Shown here one piece after another: positions 36,600 through 45,822 of a stretch of 64,000 nucleotides of DNA. The stretch's first letter is position 1. Each line of letters begins with the position of its first letter. The position numbers were made by a program, and so were the translations under genes. The notes under the pieces are model-generated. The model did no database searches and had not been told where the DNA came from. It saw nothing but the letters and a program-made list of their open reading frames with translations. The DNA lies in NCBI RefSeq assembly GCF_006974125.1, contig NZ_CP037858.1, positions 3,224,001 to 3,288,000 of the forward strand, written 5' to 3'. This DNA is from Stenotrophomonas maltophilia. GTDB lineage: Bacteria; Pseudomonadota; Gammaproteobacteria; Xanthomonadales; Xanthomonadaceae.

Positions 36600-38314
36600 T
36601 GCGTGCTGCGTTGGCTGTTGCTGTTTCCCTTGCCCTGTTCGCCGGCCAGGCCGCGGCCGCGCCGCGCCCGGACTACGTCGGCACCACCGAGCCGTTCGCC
36701 AGTGATGCGGTGTACTTCGTGGTCACCGACCGCTTCGTCAATGGTGATCCGTCCAACGACCATCGTGACCAGGGGGGCGCGCACCGCACCTTCGATATTC
36801 CGGTGCCATGCCCGGACAAGGTGGACGGCAACATCGGCTACCTCGGCGGTGACTTCCGCGGCGTGCTCGACAATGCGCAGTACATCCGCAACCTGGGGTT
36901 CGGCGCGGTGTGGATCACCCCCATCGTCGACAACCCGGATGAAGCCTTCACCGGCAGCAAGCCGATCAGCTGCACCAGCACGCTGACCGACCGTGGCAAG
37001 ACCGGCTACCACGGGTACTGGGGCATCAACTTCTACAAACTCGATGAACACCTGCCCAGCAAGGACCTGGACTTCGCCGGGCTGACCAAGGGCCTGCACG
37101 GTGCTGGCTTGAAGGTGGTGCTGGACATCGTCGGCAACCACGGTTCGCCGGCCTGGACCATGCCGACACGGCAGCCGCAGTTCGGGCAGATCTTCGACAA
37201 GGACGGAAAGCTGATCGCCGACCACCAGAACCTGCCGCCGCAGAAACTGGATCCGAAGCACAACCCGCTGCACGCGTTCTACAACAACATCGGTCCGGTC
37301 GACAGCAAGGATGGCTCGATCTTCGATGGCAACCTGGCTGAGCTGTCCGACTTCAATCAGGACAATCCGGCGGTGATGGACTACCTGGTCGGTGCCTACC
37401 TGCAATGGACCGCGCAGGGCGTGGATGCGCTGCGCATCGACACCATCGGCTGGCTGCCGCATCCGTGGTGGCATGCCTTCGTCAAGCGCATCCGCGCCGA
37501 GCACCCGGGCATGTTCATGTTTGGCGAAGCCTTCGACTACAACGCGGCGACCATTGCCGAGCACACCTGGCCGGCCAACGCCAATGTCAGTGTGCTCGAC
37601 TTCCCGCTGCGCGGCGCACTGGAGCAGACCTTCGGCACCGCCGGCAAGGGCTTCGAGACCCTGGCCGAGCCGCTGCACCTGAGCGGGGGGCCGTACGCCA
37701 ACCCGTATGAGCTGATGAGCTTCTACGACAACCACGACATGCCGCGCCTGCAGGCCAGCGACAACGGCTTCATCGATGCGCACAACTGGCTGTTCACCGC
37801 GCGCGGCATTCCGGTGGTCTATTACGGCTCGGAGACCGGTTTCATGCGTGGCCGTGCCGAGCATGCCGGCAACCGTGCGTACTTCGGCCAGTCGCGTGTG
37901 GATGCGGCGCCGAAGAGCCCGATCTTCGCGCCGCTGCAGCGTATCGCCAGGCTGCGCGAAGCCACCCCGGCGCTGCAGCGCGGCCTGCAGGTGAATGAGC
38001 GCCTGCAGGGCGATGAGGCGGTGTTCTTCCGCGTGCTGCAGCATGGCGAGGTGGCGCAGACCGCGCTGGTGTTGCTGAACAAGGGCGACCAGGCCAGGAC
38101 TCTCACCGTGGCGCATTACGTCCAGTCCGGCCGCTGGCGTGATGCGCTGGACGGCGGTTCGTTGCAGGTGAACGGTCCGCTGAAGGCCGACGTGCCCGCG
38201 CACGGCGTGAAGGTCTATGTGCTGGACGCCGCCGTGCAGCAGCCGGCGCTGCAGGCCGAGCTGGACAAGGCGATGGCCGACCAGCGGGCACGGGACAAGC
38301 GGCTGGGGCGTTGA
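36599..38314 (+). CDS. Periplasmic GH13 alpha-amylase / cyclomaltodextrinase-like enzyme
   Basis: GH13 protein of 571 residues with a signal peptide (MRAALAVAVSLALFAGQAAA). The domain resembles CGTases and maltogenic amylases: AVYFVVTDRFVNGDPSND, GDFRGVLDNAQYIRNLGFGAVWITPI, VVLDIVGNH. The catalytic residues are D281 (LRIDTIGWL), E310 (FMFGEAFDY) and D380 (FYDNHDMPR). A short C-terminal beta domain follows. It probably converts starch or maltodextrins to smaller sugars, possibly with transglycosylation or ring formation. The start ATG overlaps the MFS stop. Confidence 0.92.
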   Translation: MRAALAVAVSLALFAGQAAAAPRPDYVGTTEPFASDAVYFVVTDRFVNGDPSNDHRDQGGAHRTFDIPVPCPDKVDGNIGYLGGDFRGVLDNAQYIRNLGFGAVWITPIVDNPDEAFTGSKPISCTSTLTDRGKTGYHGYWGINFYKLDEHLPSKDLDFAGLTKGLHGAGLKVVLDIVGNHGSPAWTMPTRQPQFGQIFDKDGKLIADHQNLPPQKLDPKHNPLHAFYNNIGPVDSKDGSIFDGNLAELSDFNQDNPAVMDYLVGAYLQWTAQGVDALRIDTIGWLPHPWWHAFVKRIRAEHPGMFMFGEAFDYNAATIAEHTWPANANVSVLDFPLRGALEQTFGTAGKGFETLAEPLHLSGGPYANPYELMSFYDNHDMPRLQASDNGFIDAHNWLFTARGIPVVYYGSETGFMRGRAEHAGNRAYFGQSRVDAAPKSPIFAPLQRIARLREATPALQRGLQVNERLQGDEAVFFRVLQHGEVAQTALVLLNKGDQARTLTVAHYVQSGRWRDALDGGSLQVNGPLKADVPAHGVKVYVLDAAVQQPALQAELDKAMADQRARDKRLGR

Positions 38315-38320
38315 TGACGC

Positions 38321-38406
38321 CGCCGGGCATGGCCCGGCGCTACCGCTCTGGTGGGTGCCAACCTTGGTTGGCACGCTCTTCAAGCAGTCGAGCAGGCTCG
38401 ACCCTA
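38321..38406. repeat. Cluster of three SMAG units of different stem sequence
   Basis: CGCCGGGCATGGCCCGGCG with CTAC at 38321-38343, GGTGGGTGCCAACCTTGGTT type at 38350-38374, and a CAGTCGAGCAGGCTCGACCC unit ending CTAC at 38385-38406. Three stem families side by side after the maltodextrin operon probably act as its transcript end. Confidence 0.8.
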
Positions 38407-38439
38407 CAATAGGCTCCCCTCACGCCCCGCCGTAACGCC

Positions 38440-38826
38440 ATGACCGACCTCGCCCCGCAGACCCCGATCGAAACCCTGCTGAAGGCGGCGATGGACGGGG
38501 CGGTGCCGATCCGCGCCTTCATGGAGGCCTTCGTCGCCTCTGAGGTGGTGCTGCTGACCGGCAGCCTGGTCACCCCCGACGGCAGCGGCTTCGACCCGCT
38601 GCTGTTCGACAAGCAGGGCACCCTGCACGTGGCCGTGTTCACCGATCCGTCGCGGGTGGGCATCTACAGCCAGCAGGCCGAACACCAGATCCGCTGGCTG
38701 ATGCTGGACGTGCTGCGCCGCGTGCCGGGTGGCTATGGCGTGGTGATCAACCCGGGTACTTCGCTGGGCTTCGAGATCTCGCCCAGCGGCGTGGGCGAGA
38801 TCCTGAAGGACTTCGCGCGGGGCTGA
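38440..38826 (+). CDS. SseB-family protein
   Basis: Cytoplasmic protein of 128 residues with the SseB N-terminal domain pattern (ETLLKAAMDGAVPIRAFMEAFVASEVVLLTGS, LLFDKQGTLHVAVFTDPSRVG, RVPGGYGVVINPGTSLGFEISPSGV). The family is named after enterobacterial SseB. Most free-standing members have no assigned role, and the one linked to serine sensitivity or sulfur transfer does not transfer safely. Not obviously in an operon. Confidence 0.85.
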   Translation: MTDLAPQTPIETLLKAAMDGAVPIRAFMEAFVASEVVLLTGSLVTPDGSGFDPLLFDKQGTLHVAVFTDPSRVGIYSQQAEHQIRWLMLDVLRRVPGGYGVVINPGTSLGFEISPSGVGEILKDFARG

Positions 38827-38830
38827 ATAC

Positions 38831-38865
38831 CTCTGTAGAGTCGAGCATGGCTCGACTCTACAGAG
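38831..38865. repeat. SMAG-type perfect palindrome
   Basis: 15-bp arms CTCTGTAGAGTCGAG / CTCGACTCTACAGAG around CATGG, between the SseB and GNAT genes. The stem (GTAGAGTCGAG) is a further SMAG variant. Confidence 0.82.
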
Positions 38866-38888
38866 CGCTTCCCCAGCGAGGTTACGCC

Positions 38889-39353
38889 ATGGAATTCAGG
38901 GAATTACCCGTCAATGCGCCGGAACGGCAGCAATTGGCCCAGTGGTACCACGCGGAATGGGGCCAGGACGCCGGCCTGACACTGGAACAGGAACTGCAGC
39001 GGCTCAATCCGCCGCAGGATGCCGAAGGTTTCCCGCACCTGATCGCAGGATTCGATGGAGACCAGTTGGTCGGTGCCGTGCAGCTCAAGCGGCGGGAAAT
39101 GCAGGCGTTCCCACAGTACGAACATTGGCTGGGCAGCGTGTTCGTGGCCGACAGCCATCGTGGGCGTGGGCTGGCTGGCGCGCTGGTGGAGCAGGCAGCG
39201 GCGCAGGCGGTGCGGATGGGGGTTTCCGATCTCTACCTGCAGACCGAGGCCCTGGACGGTGGTCTGTATGCGCGGCTGGGATGGAAGCCGCTGCAGGAAG
39301 CCGACAACCGCAGCTATCGCGTGCTGGTGATGGTGCGCAGGTTGGCCGCATGA
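38889..39353 (+). CDS. GNAT-family N-acetyltransferase
   Basis: Acetyltransferase of 154 residues from ATG 38889 (MEFRELPVNAPERQQ). The acetyl-CoA site is SVFVADSHRGRGLAGALVEQA (R-x-R-G-L-A), followed by LYLQTEALDGGLYARLGWKPL. The substrate is unknown. It overlaps the next small membrane protein gene by 4 bp (ATGA), so the two are a pair. Confidence 0.9.
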   Translation: MEFRELPVNAPERQQLAQWYHAEWGQDAGLTLEQELQRLNPPQDAEGFPHLIAGFDGDQLVGAVQLKRREMQAFPQYEHWLGSVFVADSHRGRGLAGALVEQAAAQAVRMGVSDLYLQTEALDGGLYARLGWKPLQEADNRSYRVLVMVRRLAA

Positions 39354-39652
39354 GCGTATCCACGGCACGTCATTCCCGCTCGGCCCTGATCTTCCTGATC
39401 GCGGCCATCGTTGCCGCCCTGGTGTCCATGCCGCTGCTGCGCGCGGTGGGCATGGTGCTGTGGCCGGTGTTCGTCATTGCCTGGCTGATCAACCTGGGCG
39501 CGGCCTGGCATCTGGCCCAGTGGGCGCGCCAGCAGGGTCGTTCGGCGTGGGCATTCGGGTTGCCGGCGGCGCTGGGCACCGTCGCCTCGATCGTGGTCTA
39601 TGTACTGCTGGCCTTGCTGGGGCCGAAGGCCGGGGCGCCGCCACGCGGCTGA
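39350..39652 (+). CDS. Small membrane protein of unknown function
   Basis: 100-residue protein with three predicted transmembrane helices (ALIFLIAAIVAALVSMPLL, GMVLWPVFVIAWLINLGAAW and TVASIVVYVLLALLG). Start ATG overlaps the GNAT stop codon. No recognised family. Confidence 0.75.
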   Translation: MSVSTARHSRSALIFLIAAIVAALVSMPLLRAVGMVLWPVFVIAWLINLGAAWHLAQWARQQGRSAWAFGLPAALGTVASIVVYVLLALLGPKAGAPPRG

Positions 39653-39693
39653 TGCCCTCATGCAGGGCGCCAGCCGCCGGGCGTGTCCCGGCG

Positions 39694-40095
39694 TTAACCG
39701 GGGGGCGAGCCATGTGTTGGCAGGTCGCGTGTCAGGTGGACGGCCCCGTCAAGCGCATTGCGCCGCGCATCCGACTGCTCGACATATCTCAGCAGATCCT
39801 GCTGCAGTACCCGACGGCTGAGGGCTCTCAGGCGCTCGAGTTCTGTCTCCGACCTGCCCGGTGATCTGGCGGAAAGGTGCAGGCTGTTGGCGATGTTCAG
39901 GGAGATTCTGCGGCGAAGGTCGGCCTCGTCCCTCGCCTGCCCCTGTTCGTCGAAAAGAAGGTGGACCGACATTGCAAGCTCATTGCTGTACTGCTGCCGC
40001 GGGCTGGGAAACGTCTGGATTACGTAGAGCCCTCCCAGTAGGGAGGAGATCATGGCGATCAGGATATGTGTTCCCAGCAGAAGCCACTGCTTCAT
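39694..40095 (-). CDS. Hypothetical membrane-anchored protein
   Basis: 133-residue protein with an N-terminal hydrophobic helix (LLLGTHILIAMISSLLGGLYVI) and a charged, likely helical C-terminal part rich in Arg, Leu and Glu (SETELERLRALSRRVLQQDLLRYVEQSDARRN). A good ribosome site AAGGAG lies 9 bp before the ATG, which supports it as real. No family recognised. Codon use is slightly less GC-rich than that of its neighbours. Confidence 0.6.
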   Translation of the reverse strand: MKQWLLLGTHILIAMISSLLGGLYVIQTFPSPRQQYSNELAMSVHLLFDEQGQARDEADLRRRISLNIANSLHLSARSPGRSETELERLRALSRRVLQQDLLRYVEQSDARRNALDGAVHLTRDLPTHGSPPG

Positions 40096-40512
40096 CTAGT
40101 GGAACTCCTTGGATGAGGAATCATGTCTGTGGACCCGCCTCGTGTTCGAGGTCGTTCCGTAGCTCCACATTGCGGGCGCGGCGATCCGCCTTGCATCAGC
40201 GGTCTGCTCGCGAAGCGCAAGGACTCTGGATCAACGTGATGTCAGGAGATGGGAAGCGGGCGCGCGAGCCGAAGTGCGGCAGGAGGCATCGTTGCTGATG
40301 CGGTTGTGCCTGGGACAGACGTCAGGGGAGTGTCTTCAGGCAGATGGTGCCGGGCATGGCTCGGCACTGCAGATGGACTGCGCGCGGTGCCGGCGATCAG
40401 TCGGGGTAGTGAGCTAAAGCAGAACCTTCAGCCATGGATCATCGCAACCACATTGCATTCCCATGCACGCAGTCGATGGTGGTGCCGGCCGCTACCGGCA
40501 CCATCGCATACC
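40096..40512. other. Gene-free region with decayed SMAG fragments
   Basis: 417 bp with no convincing gene on either strand. It contains degenerate REP-like hairpins (about 40347-40367 GTGCCGGGCATGGCTCGGCA, and 40481-40502 GGTGCCGG/CCGGCACC). It should carry the promoter of the leftward hypothetical gene. I saw no other signal. Confidence 0.5.
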
Positions 40513-43500
40513 TCACATCGTTACCTTGCGTCGATTGTCATCGCTCACCCGGTCGATCAGCTTGTTGTACGGGTCGAAGCCCGCTTCGTCCGGCTTTTCA
40601 TCCACCGTCACCGTGATCTCCGGATCGGTGCTGGTGATGTGGTGGCGCTGCAGGTACAGCACCTTCTGGTCGCGCTCCTTGCCCGACGGACCATTGGCGA
40701 ACACGCCGACCTCGACCCAGTCATCCATCTTTCCGTCGCTCTCCTTGCCCTTGCCGTCGGCGTACTGCTTGGCGGCGTGCAGGTCCAAGGTCACGTCGTA
40801 GCGGCCGTCATCGCGCTTGCGGGCGCTGGCGGCCATCACGCGGTTGTCGTAGAAGCTGATCTTCTCGAACAGGTCGGTGACCAGCTGCTGGCGGTCGGCC
40901 GGGGTCTCGGCCCTGATGTAGTCCAGCAGCTCGCGTGAGGTGGTGTAGGGCGGTTGCTGGTATCCCTTGTCCTGCAGGAAGCGCTTCAATGCCCGGTTAA
41001 GCGCCTGCTCGCCGATCTCCTCGCGCAGCCGGTAGAACACCAGCGAACCCTTCTGGTAGTGGATGTACTGCTGGTTCTCCACGCGCTCCAGCGGCTGTTC
41101 CTCGATGGCCTCGCCGCCGCGGCCGGACAGGTAGCCGTCCAGTTCGCGCTTGAGGAACTGGCGCATGTGCTGGCGGCCGTACTCCTGCTCCATCACCATC
41201 AGCGCCGAGTACTGCGACAGCGATTCGGACAGCACCGTGGCGCCCTGCACGTTGGCACCGATCACCTGGTGCGCCCACCACTGGTGCGCGATTTCGTGCG
41301 CGGTCACGTAGAAAACGTAGTCCACCTTGTCCGGGTCACGCAGGTCAGCGATGAAGCCGATGGCCTCGGAGTAGGGGATGGTGTTGGCGAACGACTGCGC
41401 GAAGCGCGCATAGCCTGGGAACTCGATGATGCGTACCTGACGGTGCTGGTACGGGGTGAAGTTGGCTTCGTAGTAGGCCAGCGACTTCTGCACTGCCTCG
41501 ATCATCCGGTCCACGTTGTAGCCGTGCGCCGGGTCGAAGTAGACCTCGATCGGAATGTCCTTGTACCTGCCCTTGCGCACGTCCCAGCGCGCCGACAGGT
41601 AGGCGTAGAAGTTCAGCATCGGGCGATCCATGGCATAGCTGAAACAGCGCCGGCCATTGACCGTGGTCTCGTGCTGCAGGTAGCCCGGGGCCAGCGCGAC
41701 CTGGTCCGGTGCTGTGCACACCGTGGTGCGGAAATCGAGCCAGTCGGCATCGTTGGAGATGTAGGTGTTGGCGCGTGCTGCTTCATCTTCCAGCTTGGGC
41801 ATGCGCCGCGGCTCACCCAGGTCGCGCTTGCGCCGCTCGTTGCGGTCGCTGATCTCGGCGCCTTCGTTGTAGCCGAACGACGGCAGGACACGGCTGTTGA
41901 AGAACGTGCCGTTGTCGACGAGGTTGCTCGGCGCCTGGCCGGCGGTGATGCCATTGGGCTTCTGCGCCACCCGGAAATGGACGCCGCGGCTTTCGCCCGG
42001 TTGCAGTGGCGTGTCCAGCCGGTAGATGCGGTAGCCGAGATCCTTGTCGTGGAAGGTCAGCTTCTGCCCGCCAAGATCGGTCGCCAGCAGCTGCTTGTCG
42101 TCACCCATCGAGACATGCAGTTCCTGGATGGGCTGCGCGTGCAGGTTGCGGATCGTCCAGTTCGCATCGATCACCATCGACTGCGATTCCGGGAACAGGT
42201 CCACGCGGTTGTCCACGGCGACGATGCGTGGTTGCGGCAGGTTGCGGTACTTCGACAGCTCGCGCTCGTAGCGGGCCTGCAGGTCCAGTTGCTGGTCGGG
42301 CGAGATGAACTCGTTGCGGATGTTGGTGCTCCAGTACAGCCAGCCACCCACGGCGACGAACGCCGCTGCGGCCAACGCCGCAAAGGCACCGGTCGGCCCA
42401 CGCAGGCGGTGGCCGGCCAGGGCCAGGCGCTGGCGCAGCCCCTGGCTGACACCGCGCACCCAGAAGGCGGAGGCCACGCACATCAACGCGAGCAGGAACA
42501 ACGCCCAATAGCCCTGGAACGCCAGCTGTCCGGTGAGGAAGTGGCCGTAGCCGTTCATGTCCGAATATGGGGCGATCGGCCAGCTGCCGAAGTTGTAGAT
42601 GTTCTGCGTGTAGTCGAGCATGCCCAGCACGCCTTGGCCGATCATCACCACGATCAGCAGCGCGTAGCCGATGAACTTGTTGTTGGTCAGCACCTGCAGC
42701 ACCAGCGCCATGCCGCCCATCAGCACGTACACCACCGAATCCAGCGCCAGACTGCGCAGGTACAGCAGCGGCTCCAGGTGCGTGTAGCCCTTGGCCAGCT
42801 GCACGCTCATCGCAGCCAGCGCGCCGGCAGCCTGGAAACAGGCGATCACCGCCACCAGTGCGGTGAACTTGGCCAGCAGCGGCACCCAGTTCGGCACCGG
42901 CATGGCGTCGGTCACTTCATTGATGCGCGCGCCGCGCTCCTTCCAGACCAGCTCGCCGGCGAAGAACAGCACGATGATGATCAGCAGCCAGCTGAAAGCC
43001 CCCTGCAGGCCCATGATCATCTGCGAGGTGACCGGCCAGATCGAGGTGCCGTACAGCGTCTGCCGGAACAGGGCGCTGGGCAGGAAGTTCGCCAGGCCCA
43101 GCACCAGCAGCACGATGAACGGGACGCTGCGCAGTACGCCGCCGGTGTCGAAACGCACCTGGCGAAGGAATTGCTGCCACGCCGTGGTGGCTGTGAACGC
43201 CGGTATCACGCGCGGCAGCGTCGCGCGGGTGGGACGGACCACGCTGGCATCGGCAACCGGTTGCGCCTGCCTGCGGCCCCAGCGCCGGCGGCGGCTGCCG
43301 CTGCGTTCGGTGCGGAACAGCGCGAACGTGGCGGCGAACAGCACCGCGGCCACGCCCAGCCACAGGGCGCGGTTGGCCAGCAGGTAACCGGTCAGCGCGG
43401 GAATGCCGCTGTTGCGTTCGGCGGTGGACCAGTAGCGGATGGTGCGGCCCAGCGCACGCATGCCGAGCGGCTCACTCAGCACCGCGATCCAGGTGTTGTC

Positions 43501-44097
43501 GATGTCGCGCAGCAGGGCCGCGCTGGCACCGAACAGCACCAGGTAGGCGACCAGGCCGATGTAGACCCACAGGATCGAGCGGGTCACCGCGGCCAGCAGC
43601 GACAGCAGCGCGGTGGTGAACAGCAGGTTGGGAATGACGATGACCGCAAAGGTCCAGGCATAGCCCTGCCAGCTGATCGGGCCCATGCGTTCGGGATCGA
43701 CCCAGGGCATGAACGGCGCCAGCCACAGACCGAATGCGATCAGCACGTAGACCAGCAGTCCGGACGCCAGTGCCGCAGCGATGCGCCCGGCCAGATAATC
43801 GCGGCGCTTCACCGGGCTGGCGAAGATCAGTTCGGCGGTGCCGAGCTCGAAGTCACGCAACAGCGCGTTACTGACGAACAGCGCGGTGACCAGCATGCCG
43901 AGCAGGGTGAAGATGCCCAGCATCTGCGCGATCACGGTGGGCGCGTTGCTGTGCACGTTGCCGGTGCCGCCACCGATCTGCACCGCATCGCTGGAGGCGG
44001 CAGCGAAGGCGAGCAGGGCGAACAGCCCGGCCAGCAGCCATAGCAGCGGGGAACGCAGCTGCTCGCGCAGCTCGAAGCGGAAGAAGTCGAGGATCAT
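40513..44097 (-). CDS. ABC transporter permease fused to M1-family aminopeptidase domain
   Basis: 1194-residue inner-membrane protein. Residues 1 to about 590 are an ABC-2 type permease with some twelve helices in two six-helix sets. The C-terminal part (about residues 600-1194) is an M1-type zinc peptidase. The metal site is H934-E-I-A-H938, with the third ligand probably E958 in VLSESLSQ, one residue further on than the usual HEXXH-X18-E. The active-site tyrosine may be in LVFYRLREE. It is known as a fused family in Gammaproteobacteria but its exported substrate is unknown. It overlaps in function with the ATPase encoded 12 bp upstream. Confidence 0.93.
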   Translation of the reverse strand: MILDFFRFELREQLRSPLLWLLAGLFALLAFAAASSDAVQIGGGTGNVHSNAPTVIAQMLGIFTLLGMLVTALFVSNALLRDFELGTAELIFASPVKRRDYLAGRIAAALASGLLVYVLIAFGLWLAPFMPWVDPERMGPISWQGYAWTFAVIVIPNLLFTTALLSLLAAVTRSILWVYIGLVAYLVLFGASAALLRDIDNTWIAVLSEPLGMRALGRTIRYWSTAERNSGIPALTGYLLANRALWLGVAAVLFAATFALFRTERSGSRRRRWGRRQAQPVADASVVRPTRATLPRVIPAFTATTAWQQFLRQVRFDTGGVLRSVPFIVLLVLGLANFLPSALFRQTLYGTSIWPVTSQMIMGLQGAFSWLLIIIVLFFAGELVWKERGARINEVTDAMPVPNWVPLLAKFTALVAVIACFQAAGALAAMSVQLAKGYTHLEPLLYLRSLALDSVVYVLMGGMALVLQVLTNNKFIGYALLIVVMIGQGVLGMLDYTQNIYNFGSWPIAPYSDMNGYGHFLTGQLAFQGYWALFLLALMCVASAFWVRGVSQGLRQRLALAGHRLRGPTGAFAALAAAAFVAVGGWLYWSTNIRNEFISPDQQLDLQARYERELSKYRNLPQPRIVAVDNRVDLFPESQSMVIDANWTIRNLHAQPIQELHVSMGDDKQLLATDLGGQKLTFHDKDLGYRIYRLDTPLQPGESRGVHFRVAQKPNGITAGQAPSNLVDNGTFFNSRVLPSFGYNEGAEISDRNERRKRDLGEPRRMPKLEDEAARANTYISNDADWLDFRTTVCTAPDQVALAPGYLQHETTVNGRRCFSYAMDRPMLNFYAYLSARWDVRKGRYKDIPIEVYFDPAHGYNVDRMIEAVQKSLAYYEANFTPYQHRQVRIIEFPGYARFAQSFANTIPYSEAIGFIADLRDPDKVDYVFYVTAHEIAHQWWAHQVIGANVQGATVLSESLSQYSALMVMEQEYGRQHMRQFLKRELDGYLSGRGGEAIEEQPLERVENQQYIHYQKGSLVFYRLREEIGEQALNRALKRFLQDKGYQQPPYTTSRELLDYIRAETPADRQQLVTDLFEKISFYDNRVMAASARKRDDGRYDVTLDLHAAKQYADGKGKESDGKMDDWVEVGVFANGPSGKERDQKVLYLQRHHITSTDPEITVTVDEKPDEAGFDPYNKLIDRVSDDNRRKVTM

Positions 44098-44109
44098 GGT
44101 GTGCTCCGC

Positions 44110-45012
44110 TCAGGCCGCCGCGCGGGCACGGGCCTGCAGGCGCAGGCGCTGGAAGTACACGTCCTCAAGGTCGGGAGCCACGGCCGCGAAGCCATCGCCA
44201 GGGTCGTTGGCGCTGTGCACGTGGATCACCGGGCGTCCCCCGACCAGGCGCGTGGAAAGCACCACGTAGCGCACCTCGTGGTCGGCCAGTTCCGAAGGAT
44301 CGACCTGCTTGCGCCAGACCTGCTGCTGCAACGCGTCGATGGCATCGGCCGGTCGCCCGGTCAGCAGTACCTGGCCCTTGTTCATGATCGCCATCGTCGG
44401 GCACAGGTCGGTCACGTCCTCGACGATGTGGGTGGACAGGATCACCGCCACGTTCTCGCCGATCGCCGCCAACAGGTTGAGGAAGCGGTTGCGTTCCTCG
44501 GGGTCGAGGCCGGCGGTGGGTTCGTCGACGATCACCAGACGCGGGTCGCCGAGCAGCGCCTGGGCAATGCCGAAGCGCTGGCGCATGCCGCCGGAGTACG
44601 TGCCGAGTTTGCGCTTGCGTGCGTCCCACAGGTTTACCTGCTGCAGCAGTCCATCGACCACTTCGCGCCGCTGGGCGCGCTGGGTCAGGCCCTTGAGTAC
44701 AGCGAAATGCTCCAGCAGGTCCAGCGCGCTGACCTTGGGGTAGACGCCGAAGTCCTGCGGCAGGTAGCCCAGTCGGCGGCGCACCGCGTCCTTGTCGCGC
44801 AGTACATCGATCGGCGCCTCGCCTGGAATGGTGAGTGTGGCCGTACCACTGTCGGCCTCCTGCAAGGTGGACAGCGTGCGCATCAGCGACGACTTGCCGG
44901 CGCCGTTCGGGCCGAGCAGGCCGAACATGCCGCGTGGGATGTCCAGGCTGACGTTGTTGAGGGCATGCACGCCATTAGCGTACGTCTTCGACAGCGAATC
45001 GATCTTCAGCAT
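44110..45012 (-). CDS. ABC transporter ATP-binding protein
   Basis: 300-residue ATPase. Walker A is GPNGAGKSSLM, the Q-loop LPQDFGVYP, the signature YSGGMRQRFGIAQALLG, Walker B LVIVDEPTAGLDPEE and the switch H in LSTHIVEDV. It is of the subfamily that drives ABC-2 permeases. It precedes the permease/M1 fusion by 12 bp and forms the transporter with it. Its C-terminal 80 residues form a beta-rich regulatory tail. Confidence 0.94.
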   Translation of the reverse strand: MLKIDSLSKTYANGVHALNNVSLDIPRGMFGLLGPNGAGKSSLMRTLSTLQEADSGTATLTIPGEAPIDVLRDKDAVRRRLGYLPQDFGVYPKVSALDLLEHFAVLKGLTQRAQRREVVDGLLQQVNLWDARKRKLGTYSGGMRQRFGIAQALLGDPRLVIVDEPTAGLDPEERNRFLNLLAAIGENVAVILSTHIVEDVTDLCPTMAIMNKGQVLLTGRPADAIDALQQQVWRKQVDPSELADHEVRYVVLSTRLVGGRPVIHVHSANDPGDGFAAVAPDLEDVYFQRLRLQARARAAA

Positions 45013-45156
45013 GTGACGTACACCTTTCCATGAGCGTGTCTGCGCGTTATCCGCGCATCGGCCTCCGTGCGCATCCGCCGTTGGTCATGGGGGGAGGCGC
45101 CTGCCGCTGTGCGTTGGGAGGGGCGGTGGAGGCCACCGCCCGCTCCCGCAGCTGCG

Positions 45157-45615
45157 TCAGTCGCTGTTGACCGGCAGCTGCCAGCACACCACTGGGCCGT
45201 CTTCGGCGTCGATGCGCCGACCGGTGACCATGAAGCCGTTGCGGCGCAGTACTGCCTGCGAGCGTGCATTGCGCACAGCCGTTTCAGCGGTGAGACAGCA
45301 CACGCGCGCATCGTGCCGCGCCCAGGTCACCAGTTCGGCCAGTGCCCGGCCCGCCAGGCCCCGCCCCTGATGTGCCGGGGCGATGCCATAGCCGATATCC
45401 AGCACGCCCTGCTCCGGCGGGCGGGTCAGTGAGAACAGCCCAACTGGCTGGCCGGCATCCACGACCTGCCAGGCAGCGGGCGCGAACAGCGTTTCGATGC
45501 GCTCGGCCAGGTCGGCCAGCATCGTCAGTACGGGCAGCGGTGCGATGGCATCGTCCGCGGAGCAGGGGCGTGACAACAGTGCGCGCAGATCAAGCGCGGA
45601 AACAGGTGAAAGCAT
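45157..45615 (-). CDS. GNAT-family N-acetyltransferase
   Basis: 152-residue acetyltransferase of the RimJ/RimL-like branch. The acetyl-CoA site is GYGIAPAHQGRGLAGRALAE (Q-G-R-G-L-A), followed by TAETAVRNARSQAVLRRNGFMVTGRR. The family as a whole modifies small molecules or protein N-termini; the substrate here is unknown. Monocistronic, with 207 gene-free bases to the LacI regulator upstream. Confidence 0.9.
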   Translation of the reverse strand: MLSPVSALDLRALLSRPCSADDAIAPLPVLTMLADLAERIETLFAPAAWQVVDAGQPVGLFSLTRPPEQGVLDIGYGIAPAHQGRGLAGRALAELVTWARHDARVCCLTAETAVRNARSQAVLRRNGFMVTGRRIDAEDGPVVCWQLPVNSD

Positions 45616-45822
45616 GGGAACCTCGACAGGTGGAAGTGCCCGAAGCGGGCATGACCGGTACGAGGAGGGCCGCGGGCGTCAATCGTGACGCAGCGTGGCT
45701 TTCGCCGCCGTTACCGGTGCGGGAAGTGGACGCTGGCGGAGGACAAAGGCCTTCTCCCGGGTGGGGCATGCGATGCCGGGGCGCGCCCGGCGGGTGGGTG
45801 CAGCATAGCCGACGCTGCCGCC

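Noticed and set aside
40954..44043. About 1000-codon plus-strand open frame opposite the ABC permease/M1 gene
   Set aside because: Antisense shadow; sequence is His/Gln/Arg-rich and has no motifs.
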